Assembly: GCA_002292365.1 (NCBI GenBank)
Contig: DBBU01000001.1
Location: 36,725-100,724, forward strand
Direction: 5' to 3'
DNA length: 64,000 nucleotides
DNA from: Flammeovirgaceae bacterium UBA976
GTDB lineage: Bacteria > Bacteroidota > Bacteroidia > Cytophagales > Cyclobacteriaceae
Position 1 is the first letter of the stretch; each line of letters begins with the position of its first letter. Shown here piece after piece: positions 36,664-45,922 of this stretch. The notes beneath the pieces are model-generated. The model did no database searches, had not been told where the DNA came from, and worked only from the letters and a program-made list of their open reading frames with translations. The translations under genes were made by a program, and so were the position numbers.

Positions 36664-38145
36664 ATGATCGGAAAACTTAAACTAACCAACTCTTTGACTC
36701 GAAAGAAGGAGCTTTTTGAACCCATTAATACGCCCAACGTAGGGATGTACGTCTGTGGGCCTACCGTCTACAGCGACGTTCACCTGGGTAACGTAAGAAC
36801 TTTCATTAGCTTTGATATCATCAATAGATACCTAAAGTTTCTAGGTTATAAAGTGCGATATGTAAGAAATATCACGGACGTCGGTCACTTACTCGATACG
36901 GGTGAAGATAAAATTTCCGAGAAGGCCCGGCTAGATAAGCTCGAACCCATGGAGATTGTACAAAAATACACCAACGATTTTCATGAGGTAATGAACACCT
37001 TCAATGCGCTACCTCCAGATATTGAACCTTCTGCCATCGGCCATTTGCTAGAGCAAATTGAAATGATAGAAACGCTCTTGGACAAGGGATTTGCCTACCA
37101 AGCCAATGGATCAGTTTATTTCGACCTCAACAAATACACTGAATCACATGAATATGGAAAGTTAAGTGGCAGAAAAATTGAAGATCTGATCAATCAAAGT
37201 AGGGTCTTAGATGGTCAGGATGATAAAAAAAATCCACTCGATTTTGCTTTATGGAAAAAAGCAGCACCCAACCATATCATGAGATGGAAAACAAAGTGGA
37301 GTGATGGATTCCCCGGTTGGCATCTCGAATGCTCGGTGATGAGTACAAAATACTTGGGGACACAATTTGATATTCATGGTGGTGGAATGGATCTTAAATT
37401 TCCGCATCATGATTGTGAAATTGCACAATGTATAGGTACTATTAATGAAGAGCCTGCCAAATATTGGTTGCATACCAATATGCTTACCGTTAATGGTCAA
37501 AAAATGTCTAAATCATTGGGAAATTCATTTTTGCCTTGGCAGCTCATTTCTGGAGATCATAAAATGCTCAATCGCGGCTACTCTCCCATGTCCATCCGGT
37601 TTTTTATGCTCCAATCTCATTATGCAAGTACCTTAGATTTCTCTAATGAGGCCTTAAATGGATCCTTGAAAGGTTACACAAAGTTAGCCAATGGTGTAAG
37701 AATACTCAAAGAAATGGTTTATCCAGAGAATGAGACTTTAAATGTAGACACTGCACTCGTTGCTCAGGTTAATAAAATATGTGATGATTGTCATCACGCC
37801 ATGAATGATGATTTTAATACAGCCCTGACCATAGGTCATTTGTTTAACTTGCTTAAAAAAGTGAATTCATTATACGCAAAACAAATCGCTTTTACAGCCA
37901 TGGATCAAGCGACGTTTGATCGTATGAAGACCACATTATTAAACTTTACGGAAGACATATTGGGAATAAAACCCGAGACGCACATCAATGGCAAAAACCT
38001 ACTCAATATTTTATTGGAAGATTATGCTGAAGCGAAAGCAACCAAGGATTACAAAAAAGTAGATGTTCTTAGACAACGACTCAAGGAAGAGGGCATCACC
38101 ATAAAAGATATGAAAGATTTTGTAGGGTGGGCCTACAATGAGTGA
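36664..38145 (+). CDS. cysS: Cysteinyl-tRNA synthetase
   Basis: CysRS charges tRNA-Cys. The 493-residue class I enzyme has MYVCGPTVYSDVHLGNVRTF (zinc Cys and HIGH-type HLGN), the zinc ligands in WHLECSVMS and HHDCEIAQ, and the KMSKSLGN loop. I start at the ATG at 36664 (MIGKLKLTN); the open frame extends to a TTG at 36652. It converges with hpf, leaving 18 bp. Confidence 0.95.
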   Translation: MIGKLKLTNSLTRKKELFEPINTPNVGMYVCGPTVYSDVHLGNVRTFISFDIINRYLKFLGYKVRYVRNITDVGHLLDTGEDKISEKARLDKLEPMEIVQKYTNDFHEVMNTFNALPPDIEPSAIGHLLEQIEMIETLLDKGFAYQANGSVYFDLNKYTESHEYGKLSGRKIEDLINQSRVLDGQDDKKNPLDFALWKKAAPNHIMRWKTKWSDGFPGWHLECSVMSTKYLGTQFDIHGGGMDLKFPHHDCEIAQCIGTINEEPAKYWLHTNMLTVNGQKMSKSLGNSFLPWQLISGDHKMLNRGYSPMSIRFFMLQSHYASTLDFSNEALNGSLKGYTKLANGVRILKEMVYPENETLNVDTALVAQVNKICDDCHHAMNDDFNTALTIGHLFNLLKKVNSLYAKQIAFTAMDQATFDRMKTTLLNFTEDILGIKPETHINGKNLLNILLEDYAEAKATKDYKKVDVLRQRLKEEGITIKDMKDFVGWAYNE

Positions 38146-38163
38146 TCCGATGAGTTCTCAACG

Positions 38164-38463
38164 TTAATGAATAATCTGCTTCTCTTTATATTTCTTGATC
38201 TGTCGTCGTAGAGCTTGAGTAGCCTCATCCGCCCCTATTTCAAAAGACCGTGCCCGCTCTTTCGCGAATAATTGATCTCCAGGAATATTTAACTTTATCT
38301 CAATAATTTTATTGACTCTAGATTCATCATTTTCAATCTTTAGGAATACTTCACCATCTATTATTCGATCATAAAACGTCTCAAGCTTGTTAAGTTTTTT
38401 TTTGATGAGGTCAATCAATTTTTCATCTGCATCGAACCGTATAGAATGTATTTGAAGTTTCAT
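38164..38463 (-). CDS. hpf: Ribosome hibernation-promoting factor (short HPF/RaiA type)
   Basis: The 99-residue protein is the beta-alpha-beta-beta-beta-alpha domain of HPF/YfiA (MKLQIHSIRFDADEKLIDLI, EIKLNIPGDQLFAKERA, ATQALRRQIKKYKEK), which binds the 30S decoding region of idle ribosomes. It lacks the C-terminal dimerisation domain of long HPF. It follows xerC by 23 bp in the rpsU-xerC-hpf group typical of Bacteroidota. Confidence 0.92.
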   Translation of the reverse strand: MKLQIHSIRFDADEKLIDLIKKKLNKLETFYDRIIDGEVFLKIENDESRVNKIIEIKLNIPGDQLFAKERARSFEIGADEATQALRRQIKKYKEKQIIH

Positions 38464-38486
38464 ATCGTTTAGATTTAAGTTAATAA

Positions 38487-39362
38487 TTATGCTTTTGGAT
38501 GGGCTTGGTCAAAGGTCTTTTTAAGTTTTTCCATAGAATTATGGGTATACACCTGGGTCGCTGCCAAACTCGAGTGCCCCAGAAGTTCTTTTACTGCATT
38601 CAATTCAGCTCCTCTATCTAACATGTGCGTAGCAAAAGTATGTCTGAGTACATGTGGACTCCGTTTTTTCAAGGTTGTGATTTGACCTAAATATTTTTGA
38701 ACCAAGCGATAAACAAACATGGGATACATTTGCTTTCTTTTATCGGTGAGTAACAAATAAGCTTTTGATTCACCGGTAGCCTTGCAGGCTCTAAGATAAG
38801 ACTGAATCATCTTGATCAAAAACTCATTTATGGGGACCAATCGTTCTTTGTTCCTCTTACCTAATGCCTTCAAAGTCCCATCATAGGTGTTGACATCCTC
38901 TTTCTTGAGATTAATCAACTCAGAAAGTCGGATCCCTGAGGCATACAAAAGTTCAATGACCAATTGATCTCGCTTTCCGGAAAAAGAATTGTCATATTCA
39001 ATATGATCGAGCAAAGAGGTCGTTTCGCTTAATCTAAGAAAAGAAGGAAGTTTTTTTTCTGTCTTAAGGGGTCTTATTCTTGAAGCAGGGTTTTTTGCAA
39101 GCAGGCCCCGCGCATTTAAAAACTTAAAATAAGATTTGAGACAGGCAATTTTTCTGTTGACAGAAATGGGGTTGAGTTGTACCTCTAACAACGAAACAAC
39201 CCAGGCTCGTAAGTGAGTATGAGCTATCGCTTGCTCAGTGTAAATTTGAAATTGTACTTTTAAAAAAGAAAAAAATTGATTTAAATCTTTTTCATAAGCC
39301 AGTGCTGTGTGTTGGCTGAACCTTTTTTCGTAAACAATAAATTTCAGAAATTTGTCAACCAT
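38487..39362 (-). CDS. xerC: Tyrosine recombinase, XerC-like
   Basis: The 291-residue site-specific recombinase has the N-terminal SAM-like core-binding domain (YEKRFSQHTALAYEKDLNQF) and the catalytic domain with Arg in ASGIRLSELI, HVLRHTFATH (His-x-x-Arg), LGHSSLAATQVYTH (His and Tyr nucleophile). It is the housekeeping chromosome-dimer resolvase rather than a mobile-element integrase, judged by its place between rpsU and hpf and its length. No att-like repeats flank it. Confidence 0.9.
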   Translation of the reverse strand: MVDKFLKFIVYEKRFSQHTALAYEKDLNQFFSFLKVQFQIYTEQAIAHTHLRAWVVSLLEVQLNPISVNRKIACLKSYFKFLNARGLLAKNPASRIRPLKTEKKLPSFLRLSETTSLLDHIEYDNSFSGKRDQLVIELLYASGIRLSELINLKKEDVNTYDGTLKALGKRNKERLVPINEFLIKMIQSYLRACKATGESKAYLLLTDKRKQMYPMFVYRLVQKYLGQITTLKKRSPHVLRHTFATHMLDRGAELNAVKELLGHSSLAATQVYTHNSMEKLKKTFDQAHPKA

Positions 39363-39438
39363 CTATAAGCTTAGAAGAAAACGAATATTCTCCTTTAAAT
39401 TTACTGACAAAAAACCAAAAAACTAAAAATAAGTTGAC

Positions 39439-39633
39439 TTATTTTGATTCAAGGTCGCGTAAATTTTGGATATACGCTGCTTTTTTAATTTGCTCTCTAC
39501 GAACTACCGAAGGTTTGATGAAAAAAGTTCTGGATCGTAGCTCTCTCAAAGCACCTGTTTTTTCGAATTTTTTCTTAAACCTCTTTAGGGCTCGATCGAT
39601 GGACTCGTTATCTTTAATGTTAATAACAATCAT
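39439..39633 (-). CDS. rpsU: 30S ribosomal protein S21
   Basis: The 64-residue basic protein matches bS21 (MIVINIKDNESIDRALKRFK, then LRELRSRTFFIKPSVVRRE). S21 joins the 30S platform and helps initiation. It is the first gene of rpsU-xerC-hpf, 76 bp before xerC, and has a consensus promoter 26 bp upstream. Confidence 0.94.
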   Translation of the reverse strand: MIVINIKDNESIDRALKRFKKKFEKTGALRELRSRTFFIKPSVVRREQIKKAAYIQNLRDLESK

Positions 39634-39658
39634 AATTTTCTAATTACTAAAAGGATCG

Positions 39659-39688
39659 CAAATATAGAATAATTAATATGCCTACAAA
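39659..39688 (-). promoter_or_regulatory. Consensus Bacteroidota promoter for rpsU
   Basis: The minus strand reads TTTG (39688-39685), 18 bases, TATATTTG (39666-39659), a full match to the -33/-7 pattern. The predicted leader before the rpsU ATG is about 20 bases. Confidence 0.7.
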
Positions 39689-39896
39689 AGAATCTCACGA
39701 AAAATAGAAGTTTAGACAGCAACTATTTTATTGATTAACGATGAAGTTTATAAATTCTAAATCTAGCCTAAGGCCTTTCTCTTACAATTTTTTAGCCCTC
39801 GTGGCAAAACCATATTTTGTAATACAATTAATTTCTTCTAGCAATTATTAATAAACTGTTGTTTCTGTTAAACTTGCAGAGTCAAACTTTCAAAAT

Positions 39897-41207
39897 ATGA
39901 AGATAGCTGTAATAGGAACCGGATACGTAGGATTGGTGACAGGTACTTGTTTTGCTGAAACAGGCAACCATGTAACTTGCATTGATATAGATGCAAACAA
40001 AATTAATAAATTAAAGGCGGGTACTATTACGATTTATGAACCCGGTTTGGAATCTCTCTTTCAGCGAAACCTCAATCAAAAACGCCTTTTTTTTACTACT
40101 GATTTGGCAGAAGGTATCAAGGGAGCAAAAATTATTTTTCTTGCCCTTCCCACGCCTCCTGGCGAAGATGAGTCTGCGGACTTACAATACGTTTTAAAAG
40201 TCGCCGATGAGCTTGGTGGGTTATTAGACCATTACACCATAGTTGTAGATAAGAGCACCGTTCCTGTTGGAACCGCAGCTAAAGTCACTCAAGCCATTGC
40301 CAAAAAAGCAAACGTCTCTTTTGATGTGGTATCTAATCCAGAATTTTTACGTGAGGGCATGGCCGTTGATGATTTCATGAAGCCGGATCGGGTAGTGATT
40401 GGCTCCGCTTCAAGCCAAGCTGAAGTCGTGATACAGCAATTATATGCGCCTTTTGTGAGGCAAGGTAATCCCATCATCTTTATGGATATAAAATCAGCAG
40501 AATTGACTAAATATGCTGCTAATGCTTTTTTGGCGACCAAAATTACTTTCATGAATGAAATTGCCAATCTATGTTCACTCCTAGGGGCAGATGTGGATGC
40601 GGTACGGCAGGGTATTGGTACAGATACCCGGATTGGAAAGCGGTTTCTGTTTGCGGGTACAGGATATGGTGGAAGTTGTTTCCCAAAAGATGTCAAGGCC
40701 TTATCCAAATCAGCCCAAGAGGTGGCGTATGAGTTTGATATGCTCAAAGCCGTTATCAAGGTCAATGACCAACAGAAAATAAAATTGATCGAACCCATCG
40801 AATCCTATTTAGAATCCCTAAAAGGCAAAACCATTGCGATTTGGGGCCTCGCTTTCAAGCCTTATACCGATGACATAAGAGAAGCGCCCGCTTTGGCCAA
40901 TATTGACCTCTTATTGGAAAAAGGAGCGACCCTTAGGGTTTATGATCCTGAAGCTATGAAGAACGTCCGAGAGTTAATGGGATATCAAATTTATTATGCT
41001 GAGGATCAATATGATGCGCTAGATGATGCTGATGCTTTAATGATCATGACTGAATGGCCTGTTTTTCGTACACCAGATTTCAGTATCGTTGGCTCAAAAA
41101 TGAAAAATAAAGTTATTTTCGATGGGCGCAATCTGTATAGCCTGGATCAAATGAAAAAATTAAGTTTTACCTACTACAGTATTGGACGCGAATTCATCGA
41201 AAAATAA
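39897..41207 (+). CDS. ugd: UDP-glucose 6-dehydrogenase
   Basis: Ugd oxidises UDP-glucose twice to UDP-glucuronate for surface polysaccharides. The 436-residue protein has the NAD-binding motif AVIGTGYVGLVTGTCFAE, the catalytic Cys in GYGGSCFPKDVKAL, and a C-terminal UDP-binding domain (AFKPYTDDIREAPA). It stands alone, with a 263-bp region to rpsU that holds the rpsU promoter and a short palindrome (39817-39827). It converges on the DUF547 gene. Confidence 0.94.
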   Translation: MKIAVIGTGYVGLVTGTCFAETGNHVTCIDIDANKINKLKAGTITIYEPGLESLFQRNLNQKRLFFTTDLAEGIKGAKIIFLALPTPPGEDESADLQYVLKVADELGGLLDHYTIVVDKSTVPVGTAAKVTQAIAKKANVSFDVVSNPEFLREGMAVDDFMKPDRVVIGSASSQAEVVIQQLYAPFVRQGNPIIFMDIKSAELTKYAANAFLATKITFMNEIANLCSLLGADVDAVRQGIGTDTRIGKRFLFAGTGYGGSCFPKDVKALSKSAQEVAYEFDMLKAVIKVNDQQKIKLIEPIESYLESLKGKTIAIWGLAFKPYTDDIREAPALANIDLLLEKGATLRVYDPEAMKNVRELMGYQIYYAEDQYDALDDADALMIMTEWPVFRTPDFSIVGSKMKNKVIFDGRNLYSLDQMKKLSFTYYSIGREFIEK

Positions 41208-41213
41208 ATTTTT

Positions 41214-42008
41214 TCAAGGTCTAAATTGTTCATTAAGTGACCAATCATAATCCATAAATTGTGTAGTCGCTGAATTATTTATGGAGACTCCTGACCAAAT
41301 AGAAAGATTTTCATGTAGGGTTTGATATACTTCAAAATCCCCTGAGAACCATTGAAAAATTCTGGATAAATACAAAGCCTCAGAACTAATGATGTTTTTA
41401 GTGGAATCCTTTAAAAATTTTTGGGCTTGGTCTGCCAGTTGCGCATCAATTTTGGCAGCTACATATGCTTCATTCCTCAAGTTGGGACAAGAAACCGAGG
41501 CACAATTGATGGCAAAATGAATCCTAGGTTCTTCAAAGGATTTTCTAAGGATTTGATGCTCAACATAATTAAGAGATAATTTTTCATTCCCAAAATCAAT
41601 GGTCTCAATATCCCAGGGTGAATTGATAAACGGGATTTGAATCGTGCTTCCAATATCCTTGATGCTTTTTAATGGGTAATGGTCAATGATCAGTTTTAAG
41701 GTAAATGCATTGTAAAGATTAATCCAATAAGCTAGTCTTTCTTTCTCATCCCAACGCTCGTCATTGGGTCTACTGGTACGCAAAAGCTCTAAATAATCTA
41801 GGAGAATTTTAGGATTCTCTTTAAGGCCTTGATAATTTACGCTTCCTGTGACGTTGACATAGTTTATCAACACCTGATTCCAAAGTTTATGACTTATCGG
41901 CTCTGTTCCCGCTTGGTGCGTTCGCTTTGATTCACAACTTGCTAATATTAAAAGGAAAAGTAAGAATTTGAAAATTCTTACCCAATAGTCGCCGTGGAAT
42001 AATTTCAT
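41214..42008 (-). CDS. DUF547-domain lipoprotein
   Basis: The 264-residue protein starts at ATG 42008 with a lipoprotein signal (FLLFLLILASCES, Cys of the lipobox), so it is probably anchored to a membrane on the periplasmic side. The DUF547 core is visible in RLAYWINLYNAFTLKLI and INCASVSCPNLR. The conserved Cys pair and His suggest enzymatic activity, but none is established. Only 31 bp separate its start from the divergent antiporter. Confidence 0.88.
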   Translation of the reverse strand: MKLFHGDYWVRIFKFLLFLLILASCESKRTHQAGTEPISHKLWNQVLINYVNVTGSVNYQGLKENPKILLDYLELLRTSRPNDERWDEKERLAYWINLYNAFTLKLIIDHYPLKSIKDIGSTIQIPFINSPWDIETIDFGNEKLSLNYVEHQILRKSFEEPRIHFAINCASVSCPNLRNEAYVAAKIDAQLADQAQKFLKDSTKNIISSEALYLSRIFQWFSGDFEVYQTLHENLSIWSGVSINNSATTQFMDYDWSLNEQFRP

Positions 42009-42039
42009 TGTTTTATATTTAAATTTTCTTGGTACAAAT

Positions 42040-43977
42040 ATGCTTGAATTATTCACCAAATATCAGGAAGTATTCACCCTACCCATTGGATTTGTCATCG
42101 TAGCCATTTCAGCCAATCAACTTGCACGCTTATTTCAACAAATCCATTTACCTTTAATCACTGGTCTAATTGTAGTGGGTATCTTGACGGGTCCTTATTT
42201 ACTTAACTTAATTCCCATTGCCGCACCTTTTCAACTCAAATACATTAATGATATTTCTTTAAGCTTTATTGCATTTGCAGCAGGAGCAGAATTATATCTT
42301 AAAGAACTTAAAAAACAAATTAACAGCATTAAATGGAATTCGTTTGGCCAATTGTTCATTACTTTTTTTTTCGGTGTGGGCACCCTTTGGTTGGCAGCCG
42401 ACTATATTCCTTTTTTAGCCAATAAAGAAACCAAAGTTGTGTTGGCCATCTCTTCATTAATGGCCACTATTTTCATCGCTAGCTCACCCGCTTCAGCCAT
42501 TGCCATTATCAATGAACTTCGATCTAAGGGACCTTTTACCCAAACGGTGATGGGCGTTACCGTGGTGAAAGATTTTCTGGTAGTGATCATTTTTTCAATC
42601 TGCTTGTCTTTTACCCAATCTGCCTTGAAGGAAAGCACTTTTGACTTTGTTCAAATAATCGTTGTTTTGGCGGAGTTCGCCACCTCGTTCATTTTGGGAT
42701 TTTTTGTCGTTGGCTATGCCTTAAAAACTGCTCTTTCACTGGGTATTCATAAAGGAACCAAATCTTTCTTCATTCTTTTAATCGGTTACAGTGCTTATTG
42801 GACAAGTGACTGGCTGGCCTTATTTAGCCTTGAAAAATGGGGTCATGCCTTGTTTTTAGAACCTCTATTAATATGCATATTGGCAAGTTTCTATGTCACA
42901 AATTTTTCTAAGTTTAGAGCTGAATTTCTCAATCAAATCAGGAGTTTAGAGTTATACATATTTGTGGCCTTTTTCACCTTGACCGGTGCTTCTTTAAATA
43001 TATCTATATTTGTAGAAGTCCTTTCTGTTGCCCTTTTACTGTTTAGTTTAAGGTTAATTGCATTGATTTTTGGTTCTGTTGGAGGTGGGCTCATCGCTGG
43101 AGACCCCATAAAACACATCAGCATTGGATGGATGTCTTATATTACCCAGGCCGGAGTTACCCTAGGGTTAGCTACCGTCGTCAGCAATCAATTCCCCGAA
43201 TGGGGTGCCATTTTTTCAACGGCCGTTCTCGCATTGATATTGATCAATCAATTTGTAGGACCTCCACTCTTCAAATGGGTCATTTATCAGGTCAATGAGG
43301 CCCGGACAAGGGGACATCAAAACAATGAAATCACCAAAGAAGTTTTAATCTTTGGCTTTGAGCCCCAATCCGTATCACTTTCTCAACAACTCATGAAAAA
43401 AAATTATCGGGTTCAACTCGTGACCCTGAAAGACAAAGATTCTTTTGATGATCCGACCGATATTAGTATTCTCTATTTGAAGTCCCTTAACAAGGATGAC
43501 CTCTCTAAAATTGATTTCAGCAATGTCGAAATAGTCGTCACCTTACTTTCAGATGATGCTAATTTATTGATTTGTGAATATGCCTACCATGAATTTGGTA
43601 CCAGAGAGCTAGTCGTCCGCCTAAATCATCGCTACAATTCCAAAAATTTCTTGGATCTGGAAGCCAAAGTAATTGACCCATCAACAGCAATGGTGAGCTT
43701 ACTTGATCATTTTGTGAGATCCCCTCAGGCCACTTCGTTGCTACTGGGCATGGATCAAAATCAAGATACAAGAGACATAGAAATACTGAACCCTAACCTC
43801 CACGGAATCCATTTGAGAGATCTTCGGCTCCCCTCTGACGTTATTATTTTGTCTGTCATCAGAGGAGGACAAACCATCATTTCTCACGGTTATACTCGTT
43901 TGCGTATACATGACACAGTAACGGTGGTGGGACTGAACCAAAGTCTTGATGAGCTCGAGTTTAAATTTATTAAATAA
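42040..43977 (+). CDS. Cation/proton antiporter with C-terminal TrkA-N-like domain
   Basis: The 645-residue protein has about 12 membrane helices of the CPA family over residues 1-420 (ITGLIVVGILTGPYLL; FIASSPASAIAII), followed by a cytosolic Rossmann-like TrkA-N region (from EVLIFGFEPQSVSLS) and a TrkA-C-like end (LHGIHLRDLRLPSDVIILSV). The nucleotide-binding GxGxxG motif is eroded to GFEPQS, so NAD(H) control may be lost. It probably exchanges Na+ or K+ for protons. It is divergent from the DUF547 gene. Confidence 0.87.
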   Translation: MLELFTKYQEVFTLPIGFVIVAISANQLARLFQQIHLPLITGLIVVGILTGPYLLNLIPIAAPFQLKYINDISLSFIAFAAGAELYLKELKKQINSIKWNSFGQLFITFFFGVGTLWLAADYIPFLANKETKVVLAISSLMATIFIASSPASAIAIINELRSKGPFTQTVMGVTVVKDFLVVIIFSICLSFTQSALKESTFDFVQIIVVLAEFATSFILGFFVVGYALKTALSLGIHKGTKSFFILLIGYSAYWTSDWLALFSLEKWGHALFLEPLLICILASFYVTNFSKFRAEFLNQIRSLELYIFVAFFTLTGASLNISIFVEVLSVALLLFSLRLIALIFGSVGGGLIAGDPIKHISIGWMSYITQAGVTLGLATVVSNQFPEWGAIFSTAVLALILINQFVGPPLFKWVIYQVNEARTRGHQNNEITKEVLIFGFEPQSVSLSQQLMKKNYRVQLVTLKDKDSFDDPTDISILYLKSLNKDDLSKIDFSNVEIVVTLLSDDANLLICEYAYHEFGTRELVVRLNHRYNSKNFLDLEAKVIDPSTAMVSLLDHFVRSPQATSLLLGMDQNQDTRDIEILNPNLHGIHLRDLRLPSDVIILSVIRGGQTIISHGYTRLRIHDTVTVVGLNQSLDELEFKFIK

Positions 43978-44117
43978 AATCTGCTATTTCAATTCATCTC
44001 AATACAATCTTTTAGCATGCATCTAAGTCGATATTTTAATGTAATAGCTAAGTGCAATCAGCAAGTTTAATTTGTAATTATTTTATTTTCTCCTTTAATC
44101 CCTTTCTCTTTACCCCC

Positions 44118-45665
44118 ATGTCTACAAAAGAAAACGAAGTTACCTTAAAAAAAATCACAGCACATTGCAAAGAATATGGTTTTGTATACGGGTCTAGTGA
44201 AATTTATGATGGCTTAAGTGCCACCTATGATTATGGCCCCAACGGCGTGTTATTAAAAAATAATATCAAAGAATTTTGGTGGAAATCAATGGTGCAAATG
44301 AATAAAAATATTGTGGGTTTAGATGCCTCTATTTTCATGCACCCCAGTACATGGAAGGCCTCAGGACATGTAGATGCCTTTAATGACCCCCTCATTGACA
44401 ATAAAGATTCTAAAAAACGTTACCGCGCCGATATCCTTGTCGAAGATCACCTAGCAAAAATTAAGCAGAAGATAAATAAGGAAATAAGAAAAGCCCACGA
44501 CAGATTTGGTGGGGACTTTGACATGGCTCATTTTATAAGCACTCATCCCAGAGTAGTCAACTATCACGAACAAATTCAGTCTATAGAAAATAGAATGAAA
44601 ACAGCAATTGCAGAAAACGATCTCCAGTCTTTTAAAAATTTAATTGTAGATCTAGAAATTTCAGATCCTGTTTCAGGTACTAAAAACTGGACGGATGTAA
44701 GGCAATTTAATTTAATGTTTTCCACTGAAATGGGGTCTGTTTCGGAAGGGGAAAATACTATTTATTTACGCCCAGAGACGGCTCAAGGTATTTTTGTGAA
44801 TTTTTCTAATATCCAGAAATCCAGTAGGATGAAGCCTCCTTTTGGAATTGCCCAAATAGGTAAAGCTTTTAGGAATGAAATCATTGCCCGACAATTTATC
44901 TTTCGAATGCGTGAATTTGAGCAAATGGAAATGCAATTCTTTGTCAAGCCTGGTGAAGAAATGCAATGGTATGAGCACTGGAAACTCCAGCGTATGCGTT
45001 GGCACAACGCATTGGGATTAGGTACCGCGAAATACCGATTCCATGATCATCTCAATCTTGCCCATTATGCCAATGCGGCCTGTGATATTGAATTTGAATT
45101 CCCCATGGGATTCAAAGAGCTTGAAGGAATTCATTCGAGAACAGATTTTGATCTGATGGCTCATGAAGCGCGCTCTGGAAAGAAGCTCCGCTATTTCGAT
45201 CCACAGGAAAATGAATCTTATGTCCCTTATGTAGTGGAAACTTCCATAGGCTTAGACCGTATGTTTTTAGCCGTTCTATCTGCAGCCTATCAAGAAGAAG
45301 TACTCGAAGATAATTCTGAGCGTATTGTTTTGAAATTGCCTGCGGCCTTGGCACCTTCAAAAGTAGCGGTGCTCCCTTTGATGAATAAAGATGGGCTTGC
45401 TGAAAAAGCTCAAGCAATTTTCAAGGAACTTAAATACGATTTTACAGCACAATATGATGCGAAAGATGCGATTGGACGCAGATATCGTAGGCAAGATGCA
45501 GTGGGCACTCCTTATTGCATCACCATTGATCATCAATGTCTTGAAGATGATACCGTCACGATCAGAGAACGAGATTCGATGAAACAAGAACGTATCCCCA
45601 TAACAGACATCGCACGTATTTTAGAGGAAAATGTGACCTTGAAAAAGTTATTGAAATCCATTTAG
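44118..45665 (+). CDS. glyS: Glycyl-tRNA synthetase (single-chain type)
   Basis: The 515-residue class II enzyme charges tRNA-Gly as an alpha2 dimer, unlike the E. coli GlyQ/GlyS tetramer. Visible are the start KKITAHCKEYGFVYGSSEIY, motif 2 with FGIAQIGKAFRNEI, TSIGLDRMFLA for motif 3, and a C-terminal anticodon domain. I start at ATG 44118 (MSTKENEV); an upstream start at 44052 gives a hydrophobic non-family extension. Confidence 0.94.
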   Translation: MSTKENEVTLKKITAHCKEYGFVYGSSEIYDGLSATYDYGPNGVLLKNNIKEFWWKSMVQMNKNIVGLDASIFMHPSTWKASGHVDAFNDPLIDNKDSKKRYRADILVEDHLAKIKQKINKEIRKAHDRFGGDFDMAHFISTHPRVVNYHEQIQSIENRMKTAIAENDLQSFKNLIVDLEISDPVSGTKNWTDVRQFNLMFSTEMGSVSEGENTIYLRPETAQGIFVNFSNIQKSSRMKPPFGIAQIGKAFRNEIIARQFIFRMREFEQMEMQFFVKPGEEMQWYEHWKLQRMRWHNALGLGTAKYRFHDHLNLAHYANAACDIEFEFPMGFKELEGIHSRTDFDLMAHEARSGKKLRYFDPQENESYVPYVVETSIGLDRMFLAVLSAAYQEEVLEDNSERIVLKLPAALAPSKVAVLPLMNKDGLAEKAQAIFKELKYDFTAQYDAKDAIGRRYRRQDAVGTPYCITIDHQCLEDDTVTIRERDSMKQERIPITDIARILEENVTLKKLLKSI

Positions 45666-45668
45666 TGA

Positions 45669-45922
45669 ATGTTCTATTTAACTGATCTTTTCTCGGTGCC
45701 TGCCATTAAAACTTGGGACTATCGGCTTTTTCTGAAATGGAATGGGTCCAAAAGTTTCAAAATTTCTTTTTTAGAACTTATGGAGGCTCCCATATCAAAG
45801 TTTTTTTTGCCGTCGCAACAGAAAACAAATTGAGGCCCCAAGAAATATTTCATGAAAATCATAAGTTATCCGATGAGTATATATCCATTCTTCCATCAAA
45901 ATGTTTCAGTACACATCGATGA
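45669..45922 (+). other. Possible small frameshifted reading frame between glyS and dgt
   Basis: An ATG 3 bp after the glyS stop opens a 54-codon frame (begins MFYLTDLFSVPAIKTWDYRL) that ends in TGA at 45831-45833, just after a run of eight T (45801-45808). Moving to the frame two bases on at that run continues as AVATENKLRPQEIFHENHKL and ends at 45922, overlapping dgt. I recognise no family. It may be a short gene with a homopolymer frameshift, a remnant, or chance coding in spacer. Confidence 0.3.

Noticed and set aside
38487-39362. XerC-like recombinase as sign of a mobile element
   Set aside because: It sits in the conserved rpsU-xerC-hpf group, has normal length and codon use like its neighbours, and no attachment-site repeats or cargo genes flank it.
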